Positions 63,996 to 64,000 of a DNA stretch of 64,000 nucleotides are shown here, in pieces (the first letter of the stretch is position 1; every line of letters begins with the position of its first letter). Source of the DNA: Mixophyes australis (taxonomy: Eukaryota > Chordata > Amphibia > Anura > Limnodynastidae); the NCBI GenBank assembly GCA_036250195.1, contig JAVHZZ010000063.1, forward strand, positions 434,001-498,000. Reading direction: 5' to 3'. The notes under the pieces were generated by a model. It worked only from the letters and a program-made list of their open reading frames with translations, did no database searches and was not told the origin of the DNA. Position numbers and translations under genes: made by a program.

Positions 63996-64000
63996 GACAG

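Overview
This is eukaryotic, almost certainly amphibian (most likely frog) nuclear DNA. The evidence is the repeat vocabulary: L2-type LINE tails (TTTATTTATATAGCGCC plus CAT triplets), tRNA-derived SINEs, BED-finger hAT transposons, a Ngaro-type tyrosine-recombinase retrotransposon with split direct repeats, Gmr1/gypsy-like gag, several amphibian-style MITEs, C2H2 zinc-finger debris and a vertebrate (TTAGGG)n tract. The order-level guess is inference from the repeats; I cannot name a species.

Layout. 1-1889: 5' part of a hAT element whose leader has expanded into a 51-53 bp minisatellite. 4630-5084: L2 3' end. 5303-8456: copy A of a 3.1 kb segmental duplication (hairpin MITE, C2H2 zinc-finger pseudogene, 559 bp MITE); copy B is at 34627-37753. 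10423-10902: unassigned ORF with a signal-peptide-like start. 11170-12800: decayed gypsy/Gmr1-like gag-protease with an LTR-like insertion. 13521-18606: Ngaro element on the minus strand, with a second internally deleted Ngaro (14472-17478) inserted inside its tyrosine recombinase.

19326-26204 (minus) is the one candidate host gene. Eight exons with consensus-type splice sites join in phase 0 and give a 276-residue open frame. Four or five consecutive 57-60 bp exons look like duplicates of one another. Upstream, 28707-32612 is a tandem array of an 873 bp unit. Each of its five copies carries CCAAT boxes, a CRE-like site and a good minus-strand splice donor, so it may be an amplified promoter/first exon of the same gene.

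32764-33690: old hAT relic. 37748-41634: hAT copy with a 770-codon open transposase, a 12 x 100 bp leader array, and its 3' end fused to duplication copy B. 42228-43284: 28 bp minisatellite and a SINE. 44772-45085: fold-back SINE. 45842-48830: deleted hAT with a perfect 8 bp target duplication inside a MITE. 50098-55922: nested stack (L2 > non-autonomous hAT > 2.1 kb LTR-type element, plus a 32 bp minisatellite). 55923-60019: second copy of the long hAT with a near-complete but broken transposase. 60285-64000: SINEs and a duplicated palindrome-rich module ending in an inverted repeat around an interstitial telomeric tract.

The mobile-element genes do not form a pathway. The window reads as a repeat-dense intergenic/intronic landscape around one possible lineage-specific gene. 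All homology calls come from motif recognition by eye; no database search was run.
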